NCBI GenBank assembly: GCA_028023455.1
Contig: JAQFVV010000546.1
Coordinates: 248,001-312,000, forward strand
Source of the DNA: Epiperipatus broadwayi
Taxonomy: Eukaryota; Onychophora; Udeonychophora; Euonychophora; Peripatidae
Length of the DNA: 64,000 bases
Reading direction: 5' to 3'
Below are positions 35,641-47,904 of this stretch, one piece after another (position 1 is the stretch's first letter; every line of letters starts with the position of its first letter). The translations under genes and the position numbers were made by a program. The notes under the pieces are model-generated. The model ran no database searches. It worked only from the letters and a program-made list of their open reading frames with translations, and was not told the origin of the DNA.

Positions 35641-38084
35641 TATTAAATCTATTTGGAATATTTAAATAAAATTAATTTTTTCTAGACATTCAAGACTCGT
35701 ATTACATGATGGAAATAGTCCAACATATAATACAACTAAAACACCATTGTCACAAACCTTCAGGAAAACAATATGAGAATTTCCTTAAAAGATCATGAAC
35801 TTGAGCATAACTTTAATGGAAGAGGCAGCCTGCATTTATATTATAAAGATTATATCAAAGACAATCTAAAGAAGTTTGATATCGGATGCTTTTATTGGAA
35901 ATATATAGATGATGCTGAGATACAATGATAATTAAACATGATGTTAAAATATTTTAGAAAATTGTTTGCTGCAAAGTTAGGACTGCATCATACAAAATAT
36001 CAGATAAACAAAATAATAGACCACCATGTTGTATATGTGTGTATATTTGTGATTTTCAGATTGGTTTGAACAGACATTACAAAACTTACCTCTACTTTAA
36101 AATTATTATTATTTGTCTTTCTATTCTTTTTATGTAGGATCTATAATTATTTGTGATATGACCTGAATAAAAAATAATAAAATTTTCTTAAATATATTAG
36201 TGGTAGTTACATATAATCCCATGAACAAAAGCTTTCCGGGGTTTTTTTTAATTATTACTTTTCAGGGGCCTCCAACATGGCTGACTAGAAGCTGTCATAT
36301 CTATTTTTTTTTTAATATTATTCTAAAAATGCAACACACCAACATATAAGAATTGGTTATAATTAATATAATTTAAAGTGCAGTAAACAAAATAAATGTG
36401 AGGAAACAAAGTAACAAACATGATATTCATGTCAGCAGATGGAAATCTTTAATAGCCTGCAACGACACCAAAAATGCATCTTCCTTTTTGTGCAATAGCC
36501 AAGACAGAAAATCCACTAAATAAGAATTTATTTGTTGTCACACAGTTCCCTAGTGCATGTTATTCTGTCAATGGAAGATCCCAAATTTTAATCATTTTGG
36601 CAAAATGCTACAAAAAATACAAAAAATAGTCAAAAGCATTGAATGGATATCATTATTATTGAAAAGAAAATTGGCCAATTTTATGTTTTATAAAATAATA
36701 GATTAAAACAACTAGAATTTGTAATTGTTATTATTAAATATACATTATTCTTTTTTCAAAACTATTTGCTAACAAGAAAAAAAATTTTAGTAAAATATTT
36801 TGAAGTTTTAAAATTGAAACTAGAAAATAAGTAAACATTTTATTGATATAAAGAAAAATCAGTTTCTTTAACAGTTTTATAATATTTTATTAATACTCTT
36901 ACTAAAGGTATTCATATCTTCTAATATTAATATTAGATGCAATCAAAATACTATTATTCCACATAGTTTGGTACTGCAATATATTATTGAGCTCTGGAAC
37001 TCAAAAATTACTTTCAGAGATCATACTTCTTATAAACTTCCAACCAATAAATCATTTAATTATAATCAATTAACTTTACTCACAATCCTCAGTATACATT
37101 TAGTACTATGTAAATGAGTCTAACCATTGCATTGCCAGTCAGAATTTTTCATCATTAACCTTATAATCTTTATCCACTATTATGGTATATTTGATTATCT
37201 TATGATATGATTAAAGCAATGCAAATTTATTCTATTCATTTATTATTCCAGATAAAATTTCGTCTCAAGTCAGAAAAGTATCCACTTATTCATTTTTTTT
37301 TATCTCGGTGGAAATGATATCTTCACAAATGTTTTTTAGTGCTACAGTTCAAAAATCACCAGCTTTTATTCTTCAGAAACCAATTTTTATTTTATACAGA
37401 GTTATAAAAAATAAATATCTTGAACAATTCTGATATACGTCATACATTCTACATCTTAAACTTCTTTCCCAGGCTTTTTATTACAACTCAATTGATATAT
37501 TATTTAATTGATGATGAATGATTAATGCTTGCAAAACATGTTATAAACTTCTATATCTTTATTATCTATTTTAAAATCATTTGATATCTATGATCTTATA
37601 AACTTTGTCCTTTATATTATTTTTGTATTATGGTATTTTCACTTTGCTGTTTATATTTTATAAGTATTTTAGGTCTTTTCTATTTTTAGCTATAAATATG
37701 TTGTTAATATGTTAAGATTGTTATTTTTTTCCATGAAAATTTATGACTTTTCTTATTGAATAATTGGTATAAAAGTTAAATTAGGTAGTACATGCCTTAA
37801 CTGGAGTTTTTGACAATGTAAAACCACTATGTATTATCAAGGTTTTTGGATTGTGGCATTTAGTTTTTATTTATGCTTTTAGAAATATCAAGAATATCTC
37901 AAATATTTTACATAGACAAAAAAAGGATAGGGTTGAATTAATGATGATGTGTTATTGTATTTAATAAGAAAAGATATAATTTATCTTAAATTACATTTAA
38001 AATGTATACCCAATCTAAAATGATATGATAATCTCTAGATTAATAAATGATTACTTATAATCATTAATTATATACAAGGTAATC
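35641..38084. other. AT-rich non-coding stretch apart from the SINE fragment at 36965
   Basis: No gene recognised. A less AT-rich patch at 36230-36300 (TTTCCGGGG.., GGGGCCTCCAACATGG) is unexplained. Confidence 0.45.
36965..37075 (+). mobile_element. 3' fragment of the 5S-headed SINE family, decayed
   Basis: 'GGTACTGCAATATATTATTG', GAGCTCTGGAACTCAAAAAT and CTTCTTATAAACTTCCAACC followed by AATAAATCATTTAATT match the tail of the 40236-40630 element. Confidence 0.5.
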
Positions 38085-38310
38085 AAACCTCTACACCAGC
38101 ACCATTAAAAAAGATCTTAAAATTGCAAGTTATTTCCTTAAAGTATTTATCTTATGGCTGGGGTAAGAGTGTCATTGAAGTTTTAAGATCTTATTTAATG
38201 GTGCTCATGTCAAGGTTTGATATTATTTTCCATATAATTACAATTTAAGCACTACAATTGTAAAATTTATAAAGTATTATATAATTTAATATTGTCTAAT
38301 ATTGGCACAA
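38085..38310. repeat. dispersed repeat R2, copy 1 (partly palindromic)
   Basis: Contains the inverted pair CAGCACCATTAAAAAAGATC / GATCTTATTTAATGGTGCT around 38095-38205, then AAAATTTATAAAGTATTATA. The order CCTTAAAG.ATTTATCTTRTG, GAAGTTTTAAGATCTTRTTT and AATTTATARAGTATTAT is repeated in copy 2 at 38405-38630, about 325 bp downstream. Confidence 0.7.
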
Positions 38311-38404
38311 AGTAAGTGTTAATATTTCAGAAGTGTTAACAAGAATATTAAAATAAAAAATGGATTTAAAGTGTATGATTAGATATTCATGCTCTCACTT
38401 AAAG

Positions 38405-38630
38405 ACAATTAAGATTGGGTCATAAATTACCACTCGAGTTTAAAAATAAGACAATTGCTCTTACTTTCTTAAAGATTTTATCTTGTGGATGGAGAGAGAG
38501 AGAGTATTCTTGAAGTTTTAAGATCTTGTTTAATGAGGCTAGTTACAATATAAACATTGTTATAAAATTTATAGAGTATTATACTTATTAATGTATATAT
38601 CTAATGTGCATACTCTTAATTATCAGGATG
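38405..38630. repeat. dispersed repeat R2, copy 2
   Basis: A direct repeat of 38085-38310, with a short (GA)n expansion at 38492-38504 and a lost inverted arm. The shared strings are listed in copy 1. The left arm of the palindrome (CACCATTAAA) is not legible here. Confidence 0.65.
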
Positions 38631-38639
38631 CAAATTATT

Positions 38640-40235
38640 TGACAATTATAGATTAAATTATAAAAAATTAACAATAGTATTCTGATATATTCATTTGCTT
38701 AAAAATAGTTCATAATTTAGCTTGGACATCTAAATCAAATATCTTGTCATATTCAAAATAAAGCTTTACTGTATTGATGTTTCTATCATTGCTAATTATC
38801 TAGTATATATTAGCAGTAATGTCTCCTGTTCCTCAATCTCTTGTAAAACCTTTCTAAAACCAATTATAAATCTTAATAATTTTTTAACACAATTGTCGAA
38901 TGATTTGGAGCATAATCTTACTTGCATATAGTATAAAACATATATAATAATATTCACACTTTGTCAAAACTAAGATAAATATAAGTAAATTATTGTAATA
39001 ATTTTTAAGTGCAACATTTCTGATAAACATTCATTCAATGTTATCGTCATCAGTAAATGCATTAATGGTGATAAATAATTATTTTTATTAAACCATATAT
39101 TATTATTTAATTTTTAGCTCCGAAATGTTCTTTAAATCTGAGTAAAGATTAAACATATTAAGATTAAATATCTCAATAAATTTCGCATTAATATTATTCA
39201 TTTATTTCTCTCTTTACTCATGCATTTTAAATATACCAAATAATTTTCTATTTTCATATATACTTTAAAAATGTAAATTAAAGATATATGAAAAAAGAAA
39301 TGATCTCAAAGATGTGTTTCTGACAGAACTTTAATTAGTATTTAATTAAGTTTAAAATGTGTTTGTCTAGACTAAAATATTAGATAATGTATAGTCTAAT
39401 AATGGGATTATTTATAAATGTCAATATATTTATTTTAAAATATCAAAAATGTCACACTTGTAAGAATAAATTATAGTAGTATTCTATAGATAGATGTTGA
39501 ATATGATGATTAAACCAAAAAATAAATATGTAAACCACCTGATGAAGAATGGTTAGGCCAGAAATGCATCTTAAGGCTCATTTGCTTTTCTCAGGCTTTA
39601 AACATGTCTGCAATGAATAGATAAACTATGTCACTACACAATATGTCATTGATGTAATATTGGTGATGGAGCCAGATAAGAGAGAGAACCAGTTTTTACT
39701 AGGACACATTGTTTGCATTTTAGATTGTATCCATCATTTAGCTAAACATATTAACTAGCTTACTAGTTCCACTATAAGTAACAATGCACATGTTAATAAG
39801 TTTAGAGTGGTATTATTCTTTTCTCTTTTTTAGTTGTTTCTAGCTTGAGGAGTGATAGCTAATACTGGCAGAAAACTTCTAAGATTTAGATTCATGGACA
39901 ATTAGGCTTTGAAAAAATAATTTAGTTGGTTAGAGTGCATTTTAATTTTAGTGATCATGAATCTAAAAATCACCAGTAAATTATCATACTAGTATCATCA
40001 CTAACACCGAGAAGACCTAAAAAAGAGAATAATATTAGTCAAAATGCTGTGTGCCTTTTAAAGCTGTGCATTACTAGTAATACTTTTGAAGGCATTTAAA
40101 AATAAATAAATAATTTTTAATAACATTTAATAATTTTAACTAGATGATGATAAATATAGTCCTACATATAACCATATCTTTGCTTAACTAATTTATAATA
40201 GGGTAACACATTTGAGAAGAGTTCAAAAAAATTCT
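38640..40235. other. AT-rich non-coding stretch with one hammerhead-type fragment
   Basis: At about 39538-39590 the string CTGATGAAGAATGGTTAGGC, then GAAATGCATCTTAAGG and CTCATTTGC, aligns with the hammerhead repeats at 48039 and 58093 (TGATGAAtgctg.., AAATGTGCATCTTGAGGATC). Stem II no longer pairs. The rest is unremarkable. Confidence 0.45.
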
Positions 40236-40630
40236 ATTTGCCTACAGGCATACTATGTTGGACACACCAATTTTTATTCAATCACCAAAGTTAAGCAATA
40301 TTAGGTTCAGTTAGTACTGAAATGGGTAACCACCTGGAAATTCTGACAGCTACAGGGCAGATTGTTTTACTCTGTTTTGTTTAGTCCTGTGGTAGTGAGC
40401 TAGATGCTGGAGTATAAGATCCTCAGATTGTATTCAGTTCTAAACCTTCTAGTGCTCAAATTTATTTGAATTCCTAAGCATAAAGCAAACATTTATTTGT
40501 CTCGTGTTGTTTAGTACAGTGGAGGAGCATCAGATTTCATAATGTGGCATCCTAAAATTGTGTCCAGTGCTGGTACATCCAACATCCAAACATCTTATGA
40601 ACTGTCAAATAATAAAGTCATTCAAATATT
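40236..40630 (+). mobile_element. 5S-rRNA-derived SINE (SINE3 type), about 390 bp
   Basis: The head (40240-40358) is a 5S rRNA sequence. It is followed by a middle part containing TTTAGTCCTGTGGTAGTGAG and, about 120 bp later, a related TTTAGTACAGTGGAGGAGC. The tail ends TTATGAACTGTCAAATAAT and AAAGTCATTCAAA. The same tail recurs without the 5S head at 34795-34915 and 36965-37075, which shows it is a dispersed family, not a lone 5S pseudogene. 5S-headed SINEs use the internal 5S Pol III promoter and depend on a LINE for mobilisation. Confidence 0.8.
40240..40358 (+). pseudogene. 5S rRNA-like head of the SINE
   Basis: Starts GCCTACAGGCATACTATGTT and continues through CACACCAATTTTTATTCAAT, CACCAAAGTTAAGCAATAT and GGTTCAGTTAGTACTGAAAT. 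It ends GGGTAACCACCTGGAAATTC then GACAGCTACAGGGC. The order and 119-nt length match animal 5S rRNA (GCC.ACGGCCATACC..., CACCGAAGTTAAGC, GTTAGTACTTGGATGGG, ACCGCCTGGGAATACC). Several helix positions are altered, so it is not a functional 5S gene. Confidence 0.9.
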
Positions 40631-40714
40631 ATTGTGTGTTGTCTTTTATTTAAAAGTTCTTGTGACAACAGAAAATATAATATTGAATGATTTATAGTTT
40701 TGCATGGTGGTCAA

Positions 40715-40805
40715 ACACTACATATGATAGAAAAAGCTTTGGTTCAGGAACCTTTAACTTTCAAGTTCATAATCTTACCATTGCATTAAACTATACAAGA
40801 CATTA
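40715..40805 (-). mobile_element. tRNA-derived SINE family S2, copy 3
   Basis: On minus: TGTATAGTTTAATGCAATGG, TAAGATTATGAACTTGAAAG and AAAGGTTCCTGAACC, aligned with the S2 copies at 27425 and 32345. It lies directly behind the 5S-headed SINE. Confidence 0.6.
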
Positions 40806-40879
40806 CAATGTCTATGCTTGAGCAGTTAATAATAATTCTGTTTTTCTTTCTTTATTCATATGTGCTTTACCATACTAAA

Positions 40880-41300
40880 ATTATGAGCACCGACTTTCAC
40901 ATGACCCCTACCTCTCCACTCTATCTCATAACACTGATACACTTGAACACATATATGTCAAAAAGATAAATAATCACCAATATAGTATTTCATAGTAAAT
41001 CAGCAATCACCAGTTAGTCCAGATTAGGATGGACGGTTGAAAAGTTGGAGTGTGGAGTGTATTGAAGCCTGTCCATTAAAGTATGAAGATTGGCTATCTT
41101 AATATATATTTGAGAAATTGTTGCATATATGTGTAGAGATGATAATCTGAACCAATTGATGATTGCTAATTTAGCATGAAATACGGACATTGGTGATTAT
41201 TTATCTTTTCTACATATATGTTTTCAAGTGTATGAGATAGAGTGGAGAGTAGTGGGTCGTGTGAAAGTCGGTGCTCACATACCCTATATATTACATATGT
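40880..41300. mobile_element. hammerhead-type palindrome, copy 2 (both ribozymes decayed)
   Basis: Left end ATGAGCACCGACTTTCACAT and right end ATGTGAAAGTCGGTGCTCA-like (GTGTGAAAGTCGGTGCTCAC) mirror each other. Minus-strand ribozyme at about 40974-41034: the core reads CTGGTGA (A6 changed to G). Plus-strand ribozyme at about 41141-41201: the core reads TTGATGA, and the base before the cleavage nucleotide is C instead of U (CATTGGT). Stem II (TGCT-AATTT-AGCA) and the outer stem I (GATAATC/GATTATT) are intact. The body is present in one arm only. Confidence 0.8.
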
Positions 41301-43001
41301 TGATACAGGTATATAATATACCTGTATTTCAGTTATTACATACTAAAATGAGTATTTCCTATATAAAATGTTGGCAAACTAAGAAATATATATATAAATT
41401 ATTATTTTAGTCTGTACTGTTTGATAAGAACTTGAAATGTTTTAATTTTAATAACTCAACTATTTCATTTTTTTTTTAAAATTATTGTTACAGTTTAATT
41501 TAATCAGTACTTGAATTTTTTTCACAGATAGATTTTGAATCACACTCAGTCCTAGTTCGATCTAACTTTCATGACGATATAAAAAAATCTGAAAATCTTT
41601 TTCTAATTCAATTTTAAAGATGATTTGAATAATTCTTAAGACAAAAATTAATAATTGAAATATTTATTGTTCAGCAATTTATAAAAAGTTTGAGCTGTGG
41701 AAGTTATAGAAGTGTAAATAATTCTAGGGAAGTGATTTAATGATTTTTCTTATTAAAATGCTTCCAAATATTTTTTCTATTATCAGTAAAAACTATTAAT
41801 AAGTTATCATTAGCAATCATTAATAGAAATGATCATTTTGTCTCAAGAAAAAAAGATGAAAAAATAAAAATAATTTAAAAATGAGATTTACAATGACTAC
41901 AATTTATAAATAGTCTAAAATATAATGAATGGTATAAAGATTTTGCATATATCAATATATATCAACAACTCCATAACGTGTCTAACTCTTCGGCTATGAA
42001 TGTGAGGTTAAAAGACATCGAAAGCGCTAAGCCTGATATTTAATTTTGATATTTCTAACTTCACCACCGAGCATTTGAAGCGCGGTATAATTACCATTCT
42101 TTGTAAATGTAAGTCTAATTTTGAAATTGTATTCCTTTTCTATCAGCTTTTTTATAGAGTTGAATAAACATGACTCTTGTTCTGGATAATGATTTATTCA
42201 AACAAATGTTAGTATTGAATTTGACTTTCAATCCATATCAGTCAAGTTTTTTTCATATCCACAATAAAGCTATCATGCTTTTTATTTGTTTTAGTTCTAA
42301 ATTTAATTTTAGACTCTTTTTATTATTATTTATATTTGTAACTTCTTGATGATCCAATCCTAACTTATGATCTATGTAAGTTATATGCAAGTCTTTGTCA
42401 TCGGCTTAATCATATCTTATTTGTCATTTAAATTAATATGTTTATGCAGGCGATGTAAAGTAGAGAGAACTGATTACAAAATTTTGCCATAAACATATTA
42501 TATTTAACAAATAGTAAAACATATACAATTACATCTAGTAAATACCCAATATTGTATAGTTCATTTATGTGCATTTAGAAATATTGGATTTCTATGAATC
42601 AACTTAAGATCTTTGAAATCTAGTGTGTAATTTGTGGATAAATTTTTTTATTATCCAATTGTAAATTTAATTTAATTAAAATATATTTATTTACAAATAA
42701 TATTTAATAACAAACTTTTTAATCTTATATTAATAGTGATTAAATATGATTTATGCATTGAGTTGAGATTATTTTCATTTTGTAAATGTAAAAACAAAAA
42801 AAAATAATTATTCAAAATAAAATATGTTAATTATTTGAATATTCTACTTATGTTTTCTGATTATATTTATGTTTTCTGATCATAGTTGCTTTATAGATGA
42901 CTTTATTTAGAACATTTTTTAATCATGATGGAGGATAGTGCAAAAATATTACATAGATATCACAAAAATATTGCATAAAAAAATATTTATTAATTTTATA
43001 C
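41301..43001. other. AT-rich non-coding stretch with one CpG-containing patch
   Basis: Positions 41965-42090 contain several CpGs (AACGTGTCTAACTCTTCGG, GACATCGAAAGCGCTAAG, GAAGCGCGG) in otherwise AT-rich DNA. This may be an old repeat or a conserved non-coding block. No frame or RNA was recognised. Confidence 0.4.
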
Positions 43002-44080
43002 TATAAATACAATTTATCCAAACTTCAAACACCTTTTAGCAAACTTTATTTGTACATACACCTATGTTTCAACTGACCTGCCATCTTCTTCAGAGCTATG
43101 ATATAATGAACAAAAAACATAACTATATAATAACACCATAAAAAATTTTTTAACAATAAAAAACTAAAAACAACATAAAATATATATATTAAAAAATTGG
43201 AATAAATAATCAAACCCAAATAAAACAATTAATATAAAATCAAATGTACTACATAAATAAAAAATAAATATAAATTATACATGTGTATTCTTAACTTTAT
43301 ACATATATACATTCAAGGACAACTATTAATCTAAATATTATCTATTTTATTATTATTAACAATCTACTAATTATCTGTATTCTTCATAAACTTAAACTTT
43401 ATGATTATTAACTAAAATTATTTTAATTTTAAATCATAATATTTATTATTTTCTTACTCATTCTTCTTTTAAAATTAATATTTTATATTTATTATTATTG
43501 AATATTTAAAACCTATAAACTTTATAATCTTTACACTTACTAAGGTTATTTTGATCTTCTAAATAAAAAAATGAAAAGTCGTTTTTTTTTTCAAAAAATT
43601 ATCTTATACCCTAGCTCCCTCTATTACATATTATTTAATAATTTTAATAATTATTTAATAATTTTATTTAATAATTTAATTATTTAATAATATTATTTAA
43701 TAATTAGATAATTAGTAGATTGTTAATAATAATAAAATAGATAATATTTAGATTAATAGTTGTCCTTGAATGTATATATGTATAAAGTTAAGAATACACA
43801 TGTATAATTTATATTTATTTTTTATTTATGTAGTACATTTTATTTTATATTAATTGTTTTATTTGAGTTTGATTATTTATTTCAGTTTTTTAATATATAT
43901 ATTTTATGTTGTTTTTAGTTTTTTATTGTTAAAAATTTTTTTATGGTGTTATTATATAGTTATGCTTTTTGTTCATTATATCATAGCTCTGAAGAAGACT
44001 GCAGGTCAGTCGAAATGTAGGTATATATACAAATAAAGTTTGCTAAAAAGTGTTTGAAGTTTGGATAAATTGTATTTATA
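43002..44080. mobile_element. 1.08-kb foldback with 375-bp arms
   Basis: Arms 43002-43376 and 43706-44080 are inverted copies with only scattered differences, around a 329-bp AT-rich spacer containing (TTAATAATTATT)n-like repeats. The matching 60-codon open frames on opposite strands in the two arms simply reflect the inverted duplication. Near the outer end each arm holds GCTCTGAAGAAGACTGCAGG (right arm) and 'GTCGAAATGTAGG', then AATAAAGTTTGCT. This end type is shared with 26549-26605. Long-arm foldback element. No transposase is seen. Confidence 0.85.
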
Positions 44081-45284
44081 AGATATTATGGCAAACATAA
44101 ACAAAAGTGTGATTTTGGTAATTTTATACTATCTTGAAAATTATCATAACTAATGTAATTAGACCTATGCTTAATGGCATTTAATGCATATCATTGAAAA
44201 GTACATGCATGCATAACCCAAAAGTAACATAATTATAGTGAAATATTATTGAGAGACATTTTTACTAAAGATCACTATTCAATTTATTAAGAATATACCA
44301 AATGTTTATTGTTTCTTTTACATTTCTTATTATTTCATCAAATATATTTTTTATTCAACTTTTCTTAATTATAAACATTTGCTTTATTATCTATTAATTT
44401 TATTGTGATCCATTTTAATATATATTTTTTAAATTTCAAGGTTTAAAAGTCCATGCTAATCTACACTCCAAAGAAAACATGTATTACATGTCTTAATTTC
44501 AAATTGCTTTGTCTAGATAAAGTTGTAATAATTATATTTATAAAGCGCATACTCGTTACTTTAAAGTAATATATATTACTTTGTCTAGATAAAAAAATAA
44601 CTTATAGGTGAGCAAATATTTTTGGAAAAATTATCAATTGAAGCAAATTAAAAAAAAATCTAATGACTAAAAGGGTACTTTTGTTCCTCTCTGAAACTTA
44701 ATAATTTGAACCCTCTGAAAAATAAACTTCAAAATATTTTTATTTTGAATGTACTGGACTATAAACCATACAACTGTTTATACATCTTTATTAAATAAGA
44801 AGTTAACTAATATTGCAATTATCATTTTAACCTTTTAACCGCTAATTAAATCATTGGTTGTATAAGGTAAAAATCAAAGCTTGTAATTGGCCAACTCACA
44901 AACTGAAGACAAAGCCTATTGTTAAAACATATTCGCCTATAATATTAAATTCAACTCAGATACGTTTATAAAAAGTATATTATTAATTTTTTCAAGTTGT
45001 GAAGAGAACGAAAGTTCTTTCAAAAATAAATTGCTATTTATTTATTTTAAAATATTCAATATCGGCAACATAAAAGCTATAATATAAACAAAAAGATCGA
45101 CTTTTACGTTATAGAAAAGTAAATATTTCTTTTTACTACATCTTCAATATTTGTACTAAAATCTTCAATATTTTTCGAAAATAATTTTGTTTTTTTATTA
45201 TTCTGTCTGAGAATCATTTTTAGTTTCCATAAATATAATTTTATAATACTTAAAATTGGATTTGAAATGAAAATCTCAGCGTTT

Positions 45285-45580
45285 TTCTTTATTTTCTTTG
45301 ATCAGGCGGTTTCTTTGTTCTTTCCAGCCAATCAGAATGTCTTTTTTGGCTGAGAGCTTGCTAAGAACCAATCACAAATAATGTTCTTTCTTTGTTTAGG
45401 TTTAAATGCGTTTTTTTTATATTTTTTACTTGTAAAATAAGTCGGAAGAGGTCACCATCGTACATAACTTTTAAAAATCTCTTTAAAACATATCGAACGA
45501 ATTTTTTAGCATAAGAATCGGCTGAGTTAGAGTGACATCAACTGCTTACGAGAGGTCGCGTCAAAGACAGGCTAAGCGTT
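45285..45580. promoter_or_regulatory. possible promoter: two CCAAT boxes and a less AT-rich downstream block
   Basis: AGCCAATCAG (about 45328) and AACCAATCAC (about 45367) lie about 40 bp apart in the same orientation. They are followed by a patch with more G+C and CpGs (AAGTCGGAAGAGGTCACC, GAGAGGTCGCGTCAAAG). Paired CCAAT boxes are usual in animal promoters. No TATA, initiator or coding exon can be defended. Confidence 0.25.
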
Positions 45581-46843
45581 AATTATAGCACTTTTTGAAT
45601 AAATAGTTTACTACACATACCATGAGCTAAGTGTTTTTTCAGAGACAGATAACATCAACCAGTGCCACTTGTTTATAAACAGTGGTAGTTTGCCATTGTT
45701 TGCAATTTATTACTGCAATATATTCTAGTATCTTCATATTTAAAGAACAAATATTTTATTAGGTCAACTGGTTATCATATGTATATTACATGATCACATA
45801 ACTTATGCTTAATCAAACTAATGTAATATCAATTTGTTGTCAAGGTAGTACCACAATTAAGTAGTAAATATTCTATTAATTTATGTAAGTGTGAGTATTG
45901 TGGTGATGTAATTTGCATATTGTAATGAAACACAATGTATGTGGAGGTCTACCTTATTCAATGAAGGCTTTCATATGTTCCATAGATTTGGGAGTCTTAA
46001 TATAGTGATACACATGGCACGTATATGCTAGAGAAGAGCCTTGCTATGCCCGCATAGCCCTAGTAGTCAATATGTAATAAGTTTGACCTTCTAATCTCCC
46101 TCAAAATCATGAATAACCTACCCTCAGGGTTTAGTATTACAATAACTCAGGAGTCGTAAATACCTGCTGAGATATAAGCCAGAAACAAAGAGAACATTTT
46201 ATCAAATCTAATTTACATCTACCCTATCTAACAATAGATGTTGCCCGTAATATTTCTAAGTTGCTAATAGGAAACAATGTGATCATCTATTAACGTTAAG
46301 GCAAGCGATGGTAGCATTGCAATACTCTCAAGGTAAATTGATCAAATTCACAAAGTTAATATAGCATAATGACCCCAGGCTGATAAGTGATATAAGAAAA
46401 TTAAATAAATAACTCTCAAAACGTTTAATTAAAACAAGCGATGTATCTTTTATTCACAATTTGGATATTTGCTTTCTTTTAAATGGCAACAATAATAATG
46501 GTATCACAAAGTACAAAACTTATCTCTTTATAATTCCTCTCACTTGGATTTATTGTCATTTAACTTCGCCGTATTTATTAACAATATCTATCAAACTACG
46601 ATTATATTCATATGAAAATCATCTATATTTTGAAAGAGATAAAAGAAATATCGCGATGTTTTCTGGAATTGCTAGTTTCATAAAACAAAATGTTTATACT
46701 AAAATGACAAAAAGAAGACATTCCTTATCCTTCTCTCATAATTACTTCAAATATGGCGCATTATAAAAAGATCTTTTTTTTTCCCCGAAGAAACATATGT
46801 GATATTATAGACATTATAATGATGAATTCTCCCAATCTTTACA

Positions 46844-46860
46844 ATATATATATATATATA
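46844..46860. repeat. (AT)n tract
   Basis: Short AT tract preceded by TTTACA and followed directly by a tRNA-like SINE. Confidence 0.9.
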
Positions 46861-46861
46861 A

Positions 46862-47045
46862 GGGCATTTATTTAATGGTTAGTAGTTTTGCCTGCCATGC
46901 GTATGACTTTAGTTCAAATCAAATTTAAGTAGACTTAGGATTAATTTTATATAATTAATTCATATTTGCTCAAGCCGGCCATCTAATCATAGGTTACTAA
47001 ATACATGTCTAGCTTTTCTACATAGACGATAAAACAAAGAAGAAA
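46862..47045 (+). mobile_element. tRNA-Gly-like SINE or tRNA pseudogene
   Basis: The head reads GGGCATTTATTTAATGGTTA, then GTAGTTTTGCCTGCCATGCG and TAGTTCAAATC. The central TTGCCTGCCATGCG matches the anticodon arm of animal tRNA-Gly(GCC) and TTCAAATC is the B box. The region runs on to 'TCTACATAGACGATAAAAC', an ending style (gacg.TAAAAC) seen in many invertebrate tRNA SINEs. Mismatches in the acceptor and T stems rule out a functional tRNA. Confidence 0.6.
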
Positions 47046-47904
47046 AATGCAAATTTTCATTACCCAGCATTTAAAGTTTTGGTGAAATTTCCATTATTTT
47101 TCGGTATTGGAACCCTGACGAGACCTTTGTTCTTCTATGCATTATTTAAAAGCTACTTTTTAATCATATATATATAAATTTGTAAAAAGTTGAAGTGACA
47201 GTATAAAAATCTTTTCAAATCTGAATTTAACCATCAAAGGAACTAAATATTACCTGATAATATATTAATTTTCTTTTGATGTCAAAATTTTTTTTTTCTG
47301 TAAAATTTTTTATTATCTACATTTAGTGTGATATTATTAAATTTCTGACAGTTGACTGTTATTTTGACACATCTGAAAGCAAAGCAATTCTTTAAGGCGG
47401 CTTTCTCAGTAACTGCAGAACAAACTATTCAATCGAGATTACAATCTTGGATATATTTTAAAATCTAATCTTGGTTTGCTCGAGTTGATTTTGCAACCAT
47501 TTGTATAAAAAAAATGTAAATGCAGATGAATGAGTTTGTATATAAAATTGATTTTTTAAAAAAGCAAAGATTGGTAAAAAGATTAAATTATAAAAGTTAA
47601 AATAGAAAGTAAAGAAAGTTAAAATTAACTTCAAAATAATTGTTGAAATACTTGGTACAATTTATTTCAAATTTATTAACCATACTTGAATTGATAAAAT
47701 TTAAAAGACATTTGACATACGGGCATTTTAAAAATATCTTTCAGTAAATCCACTAAATCAGTTTTCAGACCTTTTGTGCACGTTTTTATCCAGGTTACAC
47801 ACAATCTGTTTTGCTATTTCATTAAGAAATACATTTGTAGCTTTGATGACGTAATAAATACTCCAGAAAGAGAACTGTTCTTATATTAAAACTGATGTAA
47901 AATC
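47046..47904. other. AT-rich non-coding stretch
   Basis: Nothing recognisable. Confidence 0.5.

Larger units (their letters stand above)
44081..46861. other. AT-rich non-coding stretch with a promoter-like patch
   Basis: No gene recognised. A 101-codon open frame at 46461-46766 shows no motif or known domain and is probably chance. See the entry at 45285 for the CCAAT-bearing patch. Confidence 0.4.

Noticed and set aside
40240-40358. Functional 5S rRNA gene
   Set aside because: There are multiple substitutions in conserved helices, and the sequence is fused to a dispersed-repeat tail shared with other loci.
43046-44036. Matching 60-codon frames on opposite strands
   Set aside because: Explained by the inverted arms of the 1.08-kb foldback. 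The sequence is hydrophobic by composition only.
46461-46766. 101-codon open frame
   Set aside because: The residues reflect AT-rich composition. No motif, signal or homology was recognised.
46862-46935. Functional tRNA-Gly gene
   Set aside because: The acceptor and T stems do not pair, and the head is continuous with a SINE-like body.
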